A DNA stretch of 64,000 nt, taken from assembly GCA_905221605.1 (NCBI GenBank), contig CAJNDS010001224.1:1600556-1664555 (forward strand). The letters run 5' to 3'. Under the pieces are notes generated by a model. The model did no database searches, was not told where the DNA came from, and worked only from the letters and a program-made list of their open reading frames with translations. Position 1 is the stretch's first letter, and every line of letters begins with the position of its first letter. The stretch is from Symbiodinium natans. Taxonomy: Eukaryota > Sar > Dinophyceae > Suessiales > Symbiodiniaceae. The position numbers and the translations under genes are program-made. Positions 22,262-32,200 of this stretch are shown here, in pieces.

Positions 22262-22316
22262 GCTCTCGCTCTCATTCTATATCTCTTTCTCTTTTGCTCT
22301 GCCATGGCTGTAAGAG
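21632..22316 (+). other. DD3-3 intron 3 with decayed MITE and (CT)n
   Basis: An intron inferred from protein continuity (GA donor, AAGAG acceptor). It holds a decayed relative of the GGTTCATGGG MITE family at about 21812-21885, telomere-like fragments near 21663-21688 and 22040, and a CT-rich block at 22150-22290. Confidence 0.55.
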
Positions 22317-22399
22317 GACCCCGTAGCAGACTGGATCGGCTTGGGCGAGGGAGCCACCGACACCAGCCGGCTCATTCAGCTGCAGGTGAACACAAACCA
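22317..22399 (+). CDS. DD3-3 family protein, exon 4
   Basis: Reads DPVADWIGLGEGATDTSRLI and QLQVNTN, ending in CA of a Gln codon before a GT donor (GTGGCG at 22400). Joining to exon 5 gives VNTNQYGRTFEDRTHTF, which matches the family's conserved NTNQ-GRTF-DRSHTF stretch. This is strong support for both splice sites. Confidence 0.8.
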
Positions 22400-22683
22400 G
22401 TGGCGCGGCTGGGATAGGGGCTCCCGAATCCATAAAGTACCCATTAAGTCACGGTATGTTACGGTTGAGGGCTTGCTGGGAACTTGGGGGTTTTGGGATT
22501 TGTTTTGGCTTTGAAGGTGTGGCCTTTAGAAAGGCTCACAACATGTAGGATGCTCGAACAGACCGCATTTCAACACATAGGTCTGTGTATGTACATGTGT
22601 ACATACATGCTCATGCCAACGCAGACGCGGATGTGGACGTGGAGGTCTATGCAGATATGCACATGCTCATGTACGAAGTGTAC

Positions 22684-22689
22684 ATGCAT

Positions 22690-22730
<41 letters not shown>

Positions 22731-23112
22731 TAGGTGTAAACATATGTGCGCGTAAACATATGTGCGCATGCATATTTTGTGTGTGTGTGTGTGTGTGTCT
22801 GTGTGTGTGTGCGTGTGTGTCTCTGTGTGTGTGTGTGTGTGTCTGTGTGTGTGTGTGTGTGTATGTGTGTGTGTGTGTGTCTGTGTGTGTGTGTGTGCGT
22901 GTCTCTCTGTGTGTGTGTGTGTGTCTCTGTGTGTGTCTCTGTGTCTCTGTGTGTCTGTGTGTGTGTGTGTCTCTGTGTGTCTCTGTGTGTGTGTGTGTGT
23001 GTCTCTGTGTGTCTCTGTGTGTGTGTGTGTGTCTCTGTGTGTCTCTGTGGGTGTCTGTGTCTGTGTCTGTGTTTGTGTCTGTATGTGTGTGTGTGTGTGC
23101 GTGTGTGTTTGA
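22684..23112. repeat. (CA)n then long (GT/CT)n microsatellite in intron 4
   Basis: A CA tract at 22690-22726 followed by about 330 bp of GT with CTCT interruptions. The Cys/Val-rich and His/Thr-rich open frames here are repeat artefacts. The second copy of the block at 41193 starts inside this same repeat, right after the assembly gap. Confidence 0.95.
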
Positions 23113-23548
23113 TACCGCGGCCCCTCCCCATCTAGGGGGTCTCCCTACAGAACGTTTACAGTTAAGGTTAGAGGTGGAGCCTACTGAAAGGGAGTAGCAG
23201 AGGAACCGCAGAAAGAGCTCAAGCCTTCAGGTGTTAAATTTTTAGGGTTAACATCAAGGTGTCTTGCAATGTTCGGGGAACGGGTAAGACCCTTCCGGGC
23301 GAATGGACAGAAGGCTGTTGAGAAAAGAAATACGGGCGGCATTAAGTAGACATAAGTAGAGATATAGGTCATAAGAGCCCCTGAGACCCTAATCCTAAAC
23401 CCGAAACAGCCTGAAAAGGTTTAGGGCATGGACGCTACAAAACCAAAGCTTTGCTTTCCGAGTGTAGTGGTTTAGGGTTCATGCCCCTGATTCAGTGAAG
23501 AGGAAGCGAATGGTTTTTATGACCACTTGTTTCTGGAGATTTTAAATA

Positions 23549-23613
23549 CCCTAAACCCTAAACCCTAAACCCTAAACCCTAAACCCTAAACCCTAAACCC
23601 TAAACCCTAAACC
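23549..23613. repeat. Interstitial CCCTAAA array (repeated at 41860)
   Basis: About nine perfect CCCTAAA units in DD3-3 intron 4. The same array is present at 41860-41924 in the second copy. Confidence 0.9.
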
Positions 23614-23773
23614 TCAGAGGTCCGAGGTAGAGTCCCAAGATCAACTTTCGACTGAGAGAAGGAGATCCATGGAGATGGCTACCCTCAACCCTTCTGTACC
23701 CTCATAACCCTAAAACCCCTAAACCCCTTATAAGCCAACGAGTTCGATTAAGACCATGGCGCGACTCCTTAAG

Positions 23774-23813
23774 GTACGGGCGCACCTTCGAGGACCGCAC
23801 CCACACCTTCTTG
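23774..23813 (+). CDS. DD3-3 family protein, exon 5 (copy 1)
   Basis: After CCTTAAG the exon reads (Q)YGRTFEDRTHTFL. A GC donor (GCCACT) at 23814 lets it join exon 6 as HTFLVMQRPADVP. The exon is only 40 nt. An identical copy is at 42085-42124. Confidence 0.75.
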
Positions 23814-23866
23814 GCCACTCCGCCACATTGGGGCTAGTAACTTATCACCCTTAGGTACTTCTGACC

Positions 23867-23898
23867 CTACTTGTAGCTACCCATGAACCTCCAAGTAG
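23867..23898. repeat. Collapsed MITE remnant in DD3-3 intron 5
   Basis: CTACTTG, then CATGAACCTCCAAGTAG, the two ends of the family seen at 19755, with nearly all internal sequence missing. It sits inside the 149-bp intron 5. Confidence 0.6.
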
Positions 23899-23962
23899 CT
23901 GCGGACTGTGTGAAGAGGTGTGGCTTGGGACTGCAGGCTTTGCGACAACACTTCTGAGCCAG

Positions 23963-24096
23963 GTCATGCAACGCCCTGCCGATGTTCCGGCCGATCGGCG
24001 GATTGTGAACTACAACGTGCGCGGGCGACGGGGCAACATCGTTCAAGTGTACCCTTCCGTGGAGTACGACTTCGTGCCCCAGGATCTCGCAAAGAC
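23963..24096 (+). CDS. DD3-3 family protein, exon 6 (copy 1)
   Basis: After GAGCCAG the exon reads VMQRPADVPADRRIVNYNVR and GRRGNIVQVYPSVEYDFVPQ, then DLAK. NVRGRRGNIVQVYPSVEYDF is a conserved block of the DD3-3 family. A GT donor lies at 24097 (GTGATT). The continuation, LHFQWTGSD, is not found until 62804, on the far side of the retrotransposons. An identical copy is at 42274-42407. Confidence 0.8.
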
Positions 24097-24329
24097 GTGA
24101 TTCATCTAAGTGAAAGTAAATACAGGTGTACTTATGTTGTCCCAGTTTTATGAATGTGGGATGTGCACCTCGAAATTCTAAGATTCTAAGCACCAAACTC
24201 AATGTCAGACATGTTGACGCCACAGGACTTGGTGGTGGAGCAGGGTACGCTGCTGCTCGGCTGTGTCCTTGAGTATGCGCACCATGCTTCTGACATCTGA
24301 GTAACTAAACGAAGGAACAAACATATTCA

Positions 24330-24457
24330 TAAGACATGCATATACACATATATGTATATACGTATATACCTACATACAGATACACATACATATATATATG
24401 TATATGCATACGCATATACATACATATAATATACATAATATATATATATATATATGT
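24330..24457. repeat. (TA)n-rich target of the LTR element
   Basis: TA/CA-rich microsatellite ending ATATGT directly before the LTR. The right flank of the complete element starts ATATGT at 60031 and continues as (TA)n, so the retrotransposon landed in a TA microsatellite. Confidence 0.85.
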
Positions 24458-24757
24458 TGTGAAGTCGACCAGCACTGGACTTGCACTAAGCCAATGCAAT
24501 CACAGCCCGGCCACGCTGTTTTACGACTTCGCGAGTTCAAGCACTTGTGCAGCTACGCCTGAGTGCGTCCGGTCGGACCGCACAGCAACCTAAGAGCTAC
24601 TGTACGAAACTACCGTGCTCAAAGGCACAAGCTCGGTACTTGAGCCAAAACATTGGCATTGTTACGAATTGCAAAACTACGCATGCAAAGGAAAACTACT
24701 ACAGTACTGGCCCTGGCAGCTTTGCACATACAGCGTGCGTGCATAGACCTGCTCACA
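24458..24757 (-). repeat. LTR (3' LTR of copy 1)
   Basis: A 300-bp LTR with TGTGA...TCACA ends, identical by eye to 42769-43068 and 59731-60030. On the minus strand it is the 3' LTR. It contains a spliced-leader-like motif at 24639-24657 (minus strand). The adjacent internal sequence (24758-24772, minus strand CGGCTGAGGGGCGAA) is a plausible polypurine tract. Confidence 0.9.
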
Positions 24758-25448
24758 TTCGCCCCTCAGCCGAGGCTTCCAGCTCATCTCGAGCTCGGAG
24801 TGCAGCAGGCACTCGCTCTGAACACAGAAAGGGAAGGGAGAGGGTGTCGCGTGCGACCGCGGTGGTCCGCACATCATGAGCATTGGCATGCGGCAGGGAC
24901 GCTAGCCCGCACCACCAAAACGAACGCACGACGACAGCAACCCTCAGCAGCCCTAAACCGCCCTTTCCCTGAAGGCCCTCACCCTTTTGCTGGTGGGCGA
25001 GGCTCCTGAATCCTCGAGCTGGTCTCTAGCTGCCAGTACGCAGACTATGGTACAAATGGTACACTGTACAACCTACCGGCCCTAAGCTACGGCTACGGCT
25101 ACTCACCTATCCAGAACTACCCTACGGGCTACCGGACTCAGCGAGAGCCGCGCACATTGCTTGTGCCGCAGCCAGTGCAACTCGCACGCGCTTCGGCGAG
25201 CGCACTGCCGCGACCAGGACACGGTCCGCAGCACCTGCAAAAGAGCTCCCTCGACATGAGGGGCCACAGGCAGGGCGGAGAAGAAAGGTGCGGGGAATGC
25301 AAAATGGGCAGGCTTCCAACCTGCCGCGGCTTTTCGCCCGCAGTCACGCAAAAGAAAGTGCAAAAGGTTGGCGAAGCAACGTGCCGTGCTGCAACGCCTG
25401 CTCTGATAATGCGTGGATCCATACCACGCCGCGCCAACTGGCCGCAGC
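24758..25448 (-). other. 3' untranslated part of retrotransposon copy 1
   Basis: Between the stop of the PLD ORF and the 3' LTR. It includes the polypurine-like tract next to the LTR and one copy of a dispersed motif (minus strand GCGGACCGTGTCCTGG) at about 25213-25233. No ORF with a recognisable domain is seen. Confidence 0.6.
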
Positions 25449-28352
25449 CTACTCGATACCCTGTGGAGCAGTGTTGGGGGCACGAGCGGCGTTGCCAGCA
25501 ACGTTGGAGCTACTGGCTCGCTCCAACTGAGGGCGCTTTGCAACCGCCTCATCGAGGGAGAATGCCTCAGCCGACACCCTCTGGAAATCCTCGACGTAGG
25601 ACTGCGCGACAGGATGCGTCTTGGGGACCTCAAGCTTAAGCCCTGCCTCCGCATTGGCTTTGCTGCTTGTGGTAAAATTGAGGCTCCCAATCAGCACCAC
25701 CGCGCCGTCAGGCCGCAGTAGGCAAAGGGCTTTGGCATGGTGCAGCCCTTGAATCCCGGTGCCTACCTTAGCCCCGCGGCCGTCGCGAGCATAGGCGTCG
25801 CGCAAGGATGTGCCGCAACCCACCTTCACCTCGGCACCTGCGGCCGCCAAGCGTTTCAACGCTTGCCACTGAAGCTTGGTGCGGTGGCATTGTCCCATGT
25901 CGGCGACAATCCGAACGCTTGCGCCCTTGCCAAGCGACGCTTCGATTGCCTCGATGCAGGATGGGCAATCTAAGCTGTAAGCCCGGATGTAGATCACATC
26001 CTCTGCTGCTCCGGAACCAAGCAGCGTTTGGGCGGCCTGAATGTATGGCCCGCCCGCAAGGAATTCCGCTTCTTTGACTGGAGAACTCCTAGCGGGGGCT
26101 GGGCCCTTGTTCCTCCGGCCTGGCGTGCGCGCCACAGTGGCAGTGGCGGCACGTTGCACGGAGCCGGAATGTGCGTGGGCTGCGCTCGCTCCATCTGCTG
26201 GGGCCGCGGCCAGGTCACGACCCGCGAGCCCCTGAAAGCAGGAGAGCCCGCGGCTCTTGGCCGCGAGTTGGGAGAAACACCCTTCACTGTTCCCCAAACC
26301 CAACACCACCTTACCCTTAGCTAGGGCATCGGAGGCGGTACTCCGAATGGAGTCTGTGAGCGCAGGACCCGCGCCTCGCTGGGCCGCGTGCAAAAACCCT
26401 AAGGAACGAGCGGTGTCCATTGCGGCATCGCAATGCCCGCAGCGTCCTTCTGCCAGGTAAGCACGACAGCCACAGGCAGCTGTCTCCTCCTTGAGATGCA
26501 CCCAAACCTTATGGGTCACCCCTTTCTTGGTGCTCGCGACCTCAAACGTCGCCTCAGAGCCAAGGAGTTGAGACAGCCGCGCCTCAGGGGCCGCGGTGTT
26601 GCCATGTCGCAAATGCGCAATGCGATTGGCAACGGCACGACTCACGTACCACAGAACAGCACCGCACAAGATCACTACCACGAGAGTGATGGCTGTTCCG
26701 GCGACCCACACGGTCCGCCTCGCCCCGTGACCGATTTCCTCGACCACGTCGGCCGAAATCGTTGCAACCGCGTGCATAGAGTCCTCGACAACATGCACAG
26801 CCCCGCGGTGCAACTGCAAGGCAATCGGCGCCGACGCTGCAGCCGCCAGGCCCCACCAGCCGTTGATGTTCCCGTTGAGGGCGTGCATCAACCGATTGAG
26901 GAGCCCGCGACCCAGGAAAAAGGGGGTCCGCGGCGGAAGCGGAACACTCGGCGGCGGCCGGGCCGACCCGCACGGGAAAGCTGAGACCCAGCTTGTGCTT
27001 GGGCGGGGTTGGAGCGCGGCAACAATGCCCGCGGCGAAAGCGCCCCAGGCGTACTTGCCCCTCCCCTTGGGCTTGCCCTTGGCATCGGACTTGCCTCTGC
27101 CCTTCGGCTTGCCCTGGCCCTTGCCACGGGCGTCTGCCCAAGCACCCCAAGGGTCGCGGCCCTTGCCGTGCGTCGCCTCCTCGCGACGTCTCTTGCCGCC
27201 CCTCTTCTTGTGCTTGCTTCTAAGAAGGGGCTGGATCGTTTCCTGATCCATCGCGCGATTGGCCAGAAGGATCTCGTACTCCAGCTCATCCTGGCTGCTC
27301 TCGGAGCCCGAGTCCCTCTGTTCGCCGCGCCGCGGATCCGGGATCCCGCGGGAAACTACCTCTGCCAAGCGGAGGGGCGTGCTGCACCTAAAGCACAGCT
27401 GCCTGAATGAAAGGTTCCATTCATAGCAGTTAGGGCACTGCCACCCTGCTATGCGGAGCGCTTCGCTGATGTGATCATCGCGCTCCGCCTTCTCCGCCTG
27501 GCGCCGCTCCCGCTTCTTGGCGCGCTCGGCCGCCTGCGCCTCCTCGGCCGCCTGGAGGGCTTCAGCGAGTTCCTCATCGCTGAGGAGCCTCGCGGCATCT
27601 GCCCGCGCTTGTTGGTCTTCAAGCTCTTCGGCAGAAAACCTCCGCCGCCATTGCTCCGGCGCGGTTTGGGGATCCACCTCCCACCACCCGATGTCGATCC
27701 CATTGATCCATCGGCCGTCGCACGGGGCGCCCGCATTCGGGCCGCCCGCGTGCGTGGTGAGGCACTGGTCCTCGGTAACCGGGTTGATGGCTTCGCAGAA
27801 GAAGCACCGCCAGCTGCCGTAGGGGTAAAAGCGGCCTTCGACGTAGGCTCGGTTGGCTGGGAGGGCGACCTCGTCCGCCTCATCCGCGGTGGCAGCCTCC
27901 ATCTCAACCGAGACCTCTTCGTCCTTGACGACCTCAGCCTCCTCCTCCTGTTCCTCCTTGACCAGGGGCTCTTCCTCCTCCCGGCCAACTTTGAGGTGGG
28001 ACTCAGTGCGAACCTCGGCGCGCATCAAAATGACGTCAAGGCTATCCGCGGCTGGGTCGCCCGCGAAGAAGGAGTCGATCTCCTTGGCATGGAGATCGTC
28101 AAGGCGAGTAATCTCGCTTGGAGCGACGCTCAGCCAGGCGTCGCTGGACGTCGCCCTTCGGCGGCTCGAGGGCCCGCCCGCGCGGAGCGGCCTTCCGTGG
28201 AGGCTCGGGCTCGGCCTCCTCCGTGGGCTCGCTCTTGGGCGTGGACCCTCCATCGCTTCCCTCTGGAGCACCAGGAGGGTCCAGCTCGGGGTCGTCGCGA
28301 AGCCACCCCGGCGGATGGCTACCACCGTAGATGTGGTGCGATCCGTCCTCAA
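25449..28352 (-). CDS. Retrotransposon accessory ORF: RanBP2-type fingers, TM, SWIM finger and PLD-type HKD domain (copy 1)
   Basis: A 967-residue ORF near the 3' end of the element. In order it has: an acidic segment; a WRCFFC...C finger (about residue 180); an Ala/Glu/Arg coiled coil (about 230-295); a RanBP2-like finger WQCPNCYEWN...CFRC (about 302-325); a basic GKGKPKGRGK region; a hydrophobic segment GTAITLVVVILCGAVLWYV (about 550-568); a SWIM zinc finger C-G-C-x8-C-G-H (about 622-640); and a C-terminal phospholipase-D superfamily domain with HHAK (about 869-872) and GSLNFT (about 887-892). The PLD family includes phosphodiesterases and dimeric nucleases (Nuc, Zucchini/PLD6); one HKD motif suggests a dimer. 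The HxK-to-Asp spacing is longer than usual. Nuclease activity is inference. The first ~85 codons overlap the preceding ORF in another frame, so translation probably starts later or by frameshift. Confidence 0.75.
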   Translation of the reverse strand: MRTDRTTSTVVAIRRGGFATTPSWTLLVLQREAMEGPRPRASPRRRPSPSLHGRPLRAGGPSSRRRATSSDAWLSVAPSEITRLDDLHAKEIDSFFAGDPAADSLDVILMRAEVRTESHLKVGREEEEPLVKEEQEEEAEVVKDEEVSVEMEAATADEADEVALPANRAYVEGRFYPYGSWRCFFCEAINPVTEDQCLTTHAGGPNAGAPCDGRWINGIDIGWWEVDPQTAPEQWRRRFSAEELEDQQARADAARLLSDEELAEALQAAEEAQAAERAKKRERRQAEKAERDDHISEALRIAGWQCPNCYEWNLSFRQLCFRCSTPLRLAEVVSRGIPDPRRGEQRDSGSESSQDELEYEILLANRAMDQETIQPLLRSKHKKRGGKRRREEATHGKGRDPWGAWADARGKGQGKPKGRGKSDAKGKPKGRGKYAWGAFAAGIVAALQPRPSTSWVSAFPCGSARPPPSVPLPPRTPFFLGRGLLNRLMHALNGNINGWWGLAAAASAPIALQLHRGAVHVVEDSMHAVATISADVVEEIGHGARRTVWVAGTAITLVVVILCGAVLWYVSRAVANRIAHLRHGNTAAPEARLSQLLGSEATFEVASTKKGVTHKVWVHLKEETAACGCRAYLAEGRCGHCDAAMDTARSLGFLHAAQRGAGPALTDSIRSTASDALAKGKVVLGLGNSEGCFSQLAAKSRGLSCFQGLAGRDLAAAPADGASAAHAHSGSVQRAATATVARTPGRRNKGPAPARSSPVKEAEFLAGGPYIQAAQTLLGSGAAEDVIYIRAYSLDCPSCIEAIEASLGKGASVRIVADMGQCHRTKLQWQALKRLAAAGAEVKVGCGTSLRDAYARDGRGAKVGTGIQGLHHAKALCLLRPDGAVVLIGSLNFTTSSKANAEAGLKLEVPKTHPVAQSYVEDFQRVSAEAFSLDEAVAKRPQLERASSSNVAGNAARAPNTAPQGIE

Positions 28353-29205
28353 GCTGGATTCGGTCCCCTCGCCTCAGGAGCGGGACTCTCGAGTGATCGT
28401 ACCCGTTGGCTTTGTGGTACCTAATCACTCGGAGCATGGGCACCTCCCCGTACCCACCGTCCTTTCCTCGGCGGAACAGCCGTCCCCGCCAGTCCTGACG
28501 AAAAGGGTCAAGAGGTGCGGAGGGGCTGATCCCCAGGTTGGGCGGAAGAGAGGCGCCATGACAGGCCGCCTGATGCAAGTGGTACTGCACCAGCGACTCA
28601 AAGGCTAGCCCGCATCCCGGAGCCGAACATCCGTAGTGGCCGTCAGCGTTGGGGCGAGGCTCCTCTGAGGCTGAGGCGGACTGGGCGGTCCCGCCTCCCG
28701 AAGGCCTGGCGGAAGTGCTCGACCCCGCAGCCCCGGGGGCGTCCTGACCATCGTCAGACACCTCTTCCCCGTCGGCGCCTTCCCCGGCCGCCCGACTCTC
28801 TCCCTCTCGGCGCAGCGTTTTGAGGGACTCCTCACGCTTGGTGATCTTCTCCAGCTTCACCATCGCAGTTCCCGCAACCTCCAGTATTCTCGACTGGAGC
28901 TTCTGCGCTCTAAGGAGAGCTTCGGACCGCGCGAGGTATTCCTTCGCGCTGGTGACCACAGACTGGCCGAGCACGAGGACTCCTTCCTCTGTGCTCTCGG
29001 CCTTGGCCCCACTTGCGGGCTCCTCGTCCTCCTTCACTTTGACCGCGGCTGGAGGCGCCCGCGTGTCGGGAAGATCCGAGCTGGAACTATCTTCCTCGAC
29101 ACCTTCAGCTTCTTGGGCTGCCTCTTCCTCGAGCGAGTCCTCGGGCTCGAGGACATTGGGGCCCGGGATGTTACGCCTAGGGTACACCTTGGGCTTCGCT
29201 GGCAC
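28099..29205 (-). CDS. Retrotransposon accessory ORF with C2H2 finger (copy 1)
   Basis: A 368-residue ORF starting 22 nt after the stop of the pol/Tpt1 ORF, consistent with reinitiation or a separate trans-spliced message. The N-terminal third is acidic (DSLEEEAAQEAEGVEEDSSS) and followed by a helical segment. One classical C2H2 finger, C-x4-C-x12-H-x4-H, lies in YGCSAPGCGLAFESLVQYHL and HQAACH. The C-terminal part is Arg/Pro-rich and shows no known domain. Its end overlaps the start of the PLD ORF by 254 nt in a different frame, so the two may be halves of one product joined by frameshift. A nucleic-acid-binding role is inferred from the finger only. Confidence 0.65.
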   Translation of the reverse strand: MPAKPKVYPRRNIPGPNVLEPEDSLEEEAAQEAEGVEEDSSSSDLPDTRAPPAAVKVKEDEEPASGAKAESTEEGVLVLGQSVVTSAKEYLARSEALLRAQKLQSRILEVAGTAMVKLEKITKREESLKTLRREGESRAAGEGADGEEVSDDGQDAPGAAGSSTSARPSGGGTAQSASASEEPRPNADGHYGCSAPGCGLAFESLVQYHLHQAACHGASLPPNLGISPSAPLDPFRQDWRGRLFRRGKDGGYGEVPMLRVIRYHKANGYDHSRVPLLRRGDRIQLEDGSHHIYGGSHPPGWLRDDPELDPPGAPEGSDGGSTPKSEPTEEAEPEPPRKAAPRGRALEPPKGDVQRRLAERRSKRDYSP

Positions 29206-29226
29206 GATCGAAGTCCTAGGAGTTTT

Positions 29227-32200
29227 TTAGGGGACGCCCTTTGGCCTTAGGCGCGGCCTTAGGAGGGGTAACAGGTTGGGCGGCCCCCGCGGCCATGACA
29301 CGACCCGCAGGGGCCAGCACAACCGTCGAGGAGCTCGGACCGTGCCCAGTTTCGGTCCTCGCCCCAACGGCGGGTTGGGGCCCGCACTGGAGTCGCCTAA
29401 ACTCTTTAGGTCGACACACACAACCAACCTATCCACTTCCAACTCAGCTATCAAGTCTGAGTAGACAGGCGAGCCCCTGGGGAGTGCCCAGATGCGGGAA
29501 ATGCCGGTGGCCCTAATCTGGCCAGTGAGGGCCACCCCATCCGCTCCTGCATAGATGGGCACTCCCAGGACCGCCAGTCGGACCTCGACTATGCAAGTCG
29601 ATCCGCGGCGGAACCCGCGCCTTCCGTCCTCCCACTGCGTGGGGCAGTGTCCTAGGACGTAGTGCACCCCGAGGCGGCCTCCCGGCCCGCCGCCGGGGAT
29701 TAGGCCGTTCTGCAACAGGCTTGGCACGACATGCAGGTCCGTGCCGTGCCACATGGCCGGGCCATACTGACGGATGAGGTCGTCGATGGCCGTCTCACTT
29801 AGGCCCTCCATCATGAACCCCATCGGATGGCCGCAATCGGCAGAGTGGCCTTGGAAGGCACGAAGGAAACCAGCGTGCGAGGTGTCCAACCTCGGTTTCC
29901 GCTGGCTGGCGTCGTGCGCGACCGCCTGGTTGTACTGGTTGATGGTGATCCCGAGTTGTTCGATCAACTCATCAACCGGGTAGAGGCCGCCCGGACCGAA
30001 CCGGCCTCTGCAGCCACCTTCGCCGTGCCGCATGCATCGGACTAGCAGGCGCTGCACGTCGTCTATCGTGGGCGGGCCCTTCCGGCCCTTAGGGCCTGGG
30101 CTCTTGCTCTTGCCCCTGCCCTTCGACCCTCCTCCACCCATCGCGGCACTGAGGCCCGCGGCTTTGCTGGACCTCCGATGGGCAAAGGAAACCTGACGCG
30201 CCCTTGAGCGGCCAGGACACGGCCCGCTGCAAGGGGCCGGTGTGCAGTAGTGGTAGGCAGCCGCTCCCGCGCGGCCAGGGCACGGCCCGCAGCGGGGCCT
30301 TGTGGTTGACCACGAAGGTCCGGGCGAGCGATCGGTCGCTCCCGCGCGGTCTGGTTGCGACCCGCAGCGGGGCGCAGTGCACAGGCACGAACGCGGGGAG
30401 GGACTACCTACCCCAGGCTCTACAACACACTTGAACCGCTGCGGCGGGGGTTTGGGGAGTTTCCTTAAGGTCTGGGCTTTAAGGCTTCTACGGCTTCTGC
30501 TTCGACCTTGGACCGAACCTCTAGGCCTGCTTCCTAAACACTGGCTGCGGGACAGACGAACGAAGCTGCACGCGACGAACGACGAAAAATCCTTCTGCCC
30601 GCAGACCGGCGACCTGGGAAACGGCCCGCCCCAAAAACACCCGCCCTGAACACAGAAACACCCGAACAGCCCCAACATCCTGAGCATCAGAACGCGCGTG
30701 GGGTGATTCTGGTCTGAGCGCGCCGCGTCATGGTTCGCGCGCTTGGTGTTGTGCGCACCGCGAACGCCTAAGGCTTCAAGAGCAGACGACGCGCTCTGCG
30801 GAGCCGCGACTGCCCCCTTGGCGCACGCTTCGCGCACCGCCCCCTCGGCTTGGGCATCAGTGAAAAACTGCCCATCAATGACCCTACCCGTCCTAACAGT
30901 AAGATCATCCACGTAGGCTATCCACTCCTTAGTATACTTAAGGCGCCTACCTCTGCCGGGGGCATAGGCCCTATCAACCACAAAGTTGAAATCATCTGGG
31001 CCGTTAATCGGGCCAAAGGTGAGGCCGACAGGGAGATACTTCCCTGATCTTGCCACAATGGCCAACACCTCGCGAGCACGCTTGGTGTTCCTAATCTGAT
31101 TAAACCCACTAACCGCATCCACGAAGGTATACCAAACCGAACCTACTGCGGCGGCGAGCACATCGCTGCCCCGCCGACAATAGTACGTGGAGCGCTTAAT
31201 TCGGGCATTCACACGGCGGTAGTCAACCACCAAGCGTCGCTTCCTATGCCGCTTGTAGCTGGGCATTTCCTTGGTCGGAAACGGCGCAGATCCCCCAGCC
31301 GAGCTGCCGCGGATCAACTGACCCCGCTTGCATTCTTCTTCAAGCTTGTCGTCGACCCATTGCGCGGACTCGCCCCTCAGACTGTGAGGCTGGGACGAGC
31401 CCGGCGGCCCGGTGGGGATGCAGTCATGGGCGAACTTCCTGACCGTGGTCCTGGTGGTGTCCTCCACCCAGAACCCAGCGGCCTTTCGCCGTATGACCTC
31501 CCTGACGGCTGCGATATCAGCATCGGTCAGCCCGGGTCTGGTTGGTCCAGGCTCGAACTTCAAACCCGACCATACGAGGTCTCTATAGGCCTCGGTGCGC
31601 CTAGGATCCTCCGCGACCTTCTCGCCCGCAAGAGCATAGACCTCAAGGTCAGCCCGGACGGAATCCCAGTCCTTGGCGTCCGCCTTGGTCCGCCAAAACG
31701 CTTCTTTCTCCGCGGCATACTTATCCACCTCCTTATCCAGCTCCGCACGCTCTGCTGGCGTGAGGTCCTCGCCCGACCGCACGTCCGGGAGGGGAACGAC
31801 TGGAGAGGGCTGTGGCGCAGCCGTGGCGCTATCTGCACCCGCAGTCGCTGGAAAGCTTTCAACTGCAGCGGTGCACAGCTCTTCTGCGCCCCTCAGACCA
31901 AGGTCCTGGAGCGAGGCGCAGAAAGCCGCCCCTACGAGGTTGTAGTCGGATTGCGCGCGCTCAACGTGCTTGTGCTGCACTGCGCCTAGCGCATCCGGCC
32001 TACTACACCTCAAACCTACCGATTCTAAACTGAAATCGGCGAGCCACAGGGCCCCGCTCTCAACGAGGTTGCCGCGGCCACTGGCCCGCGCGAACTGGCA
32101 CATGTCAGCCCGCACGAAAGCCCAAGGCCAGCGTGGCTCTGAGAGCGTCCCAAACAAGGCGCCCCACTCCTCTAGCCGCCAAGGTTCCCACTCGCCTTTT

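Noticed and set aside
22484-23197. Cys/Val-rich or His/Thr-rich ORFs, and their copies at 41035-41508
   Set aside because: Translations of (GT)n/(CA)n, and in the second copy partly of N bases.
25103-25690. 195-residue minus-strand ORF downstream of the PLD ORF
   Set aside because: Overlaps the end of the PLD domain in another frame and has no domain of its own.
27471-28608. Plus-strand ORFs of 317 and 251 residues opposite the accessory ORFs
   Set aside because: High-GC shadow frames without domains. The minus-strand frames carry the recognisable motifs.
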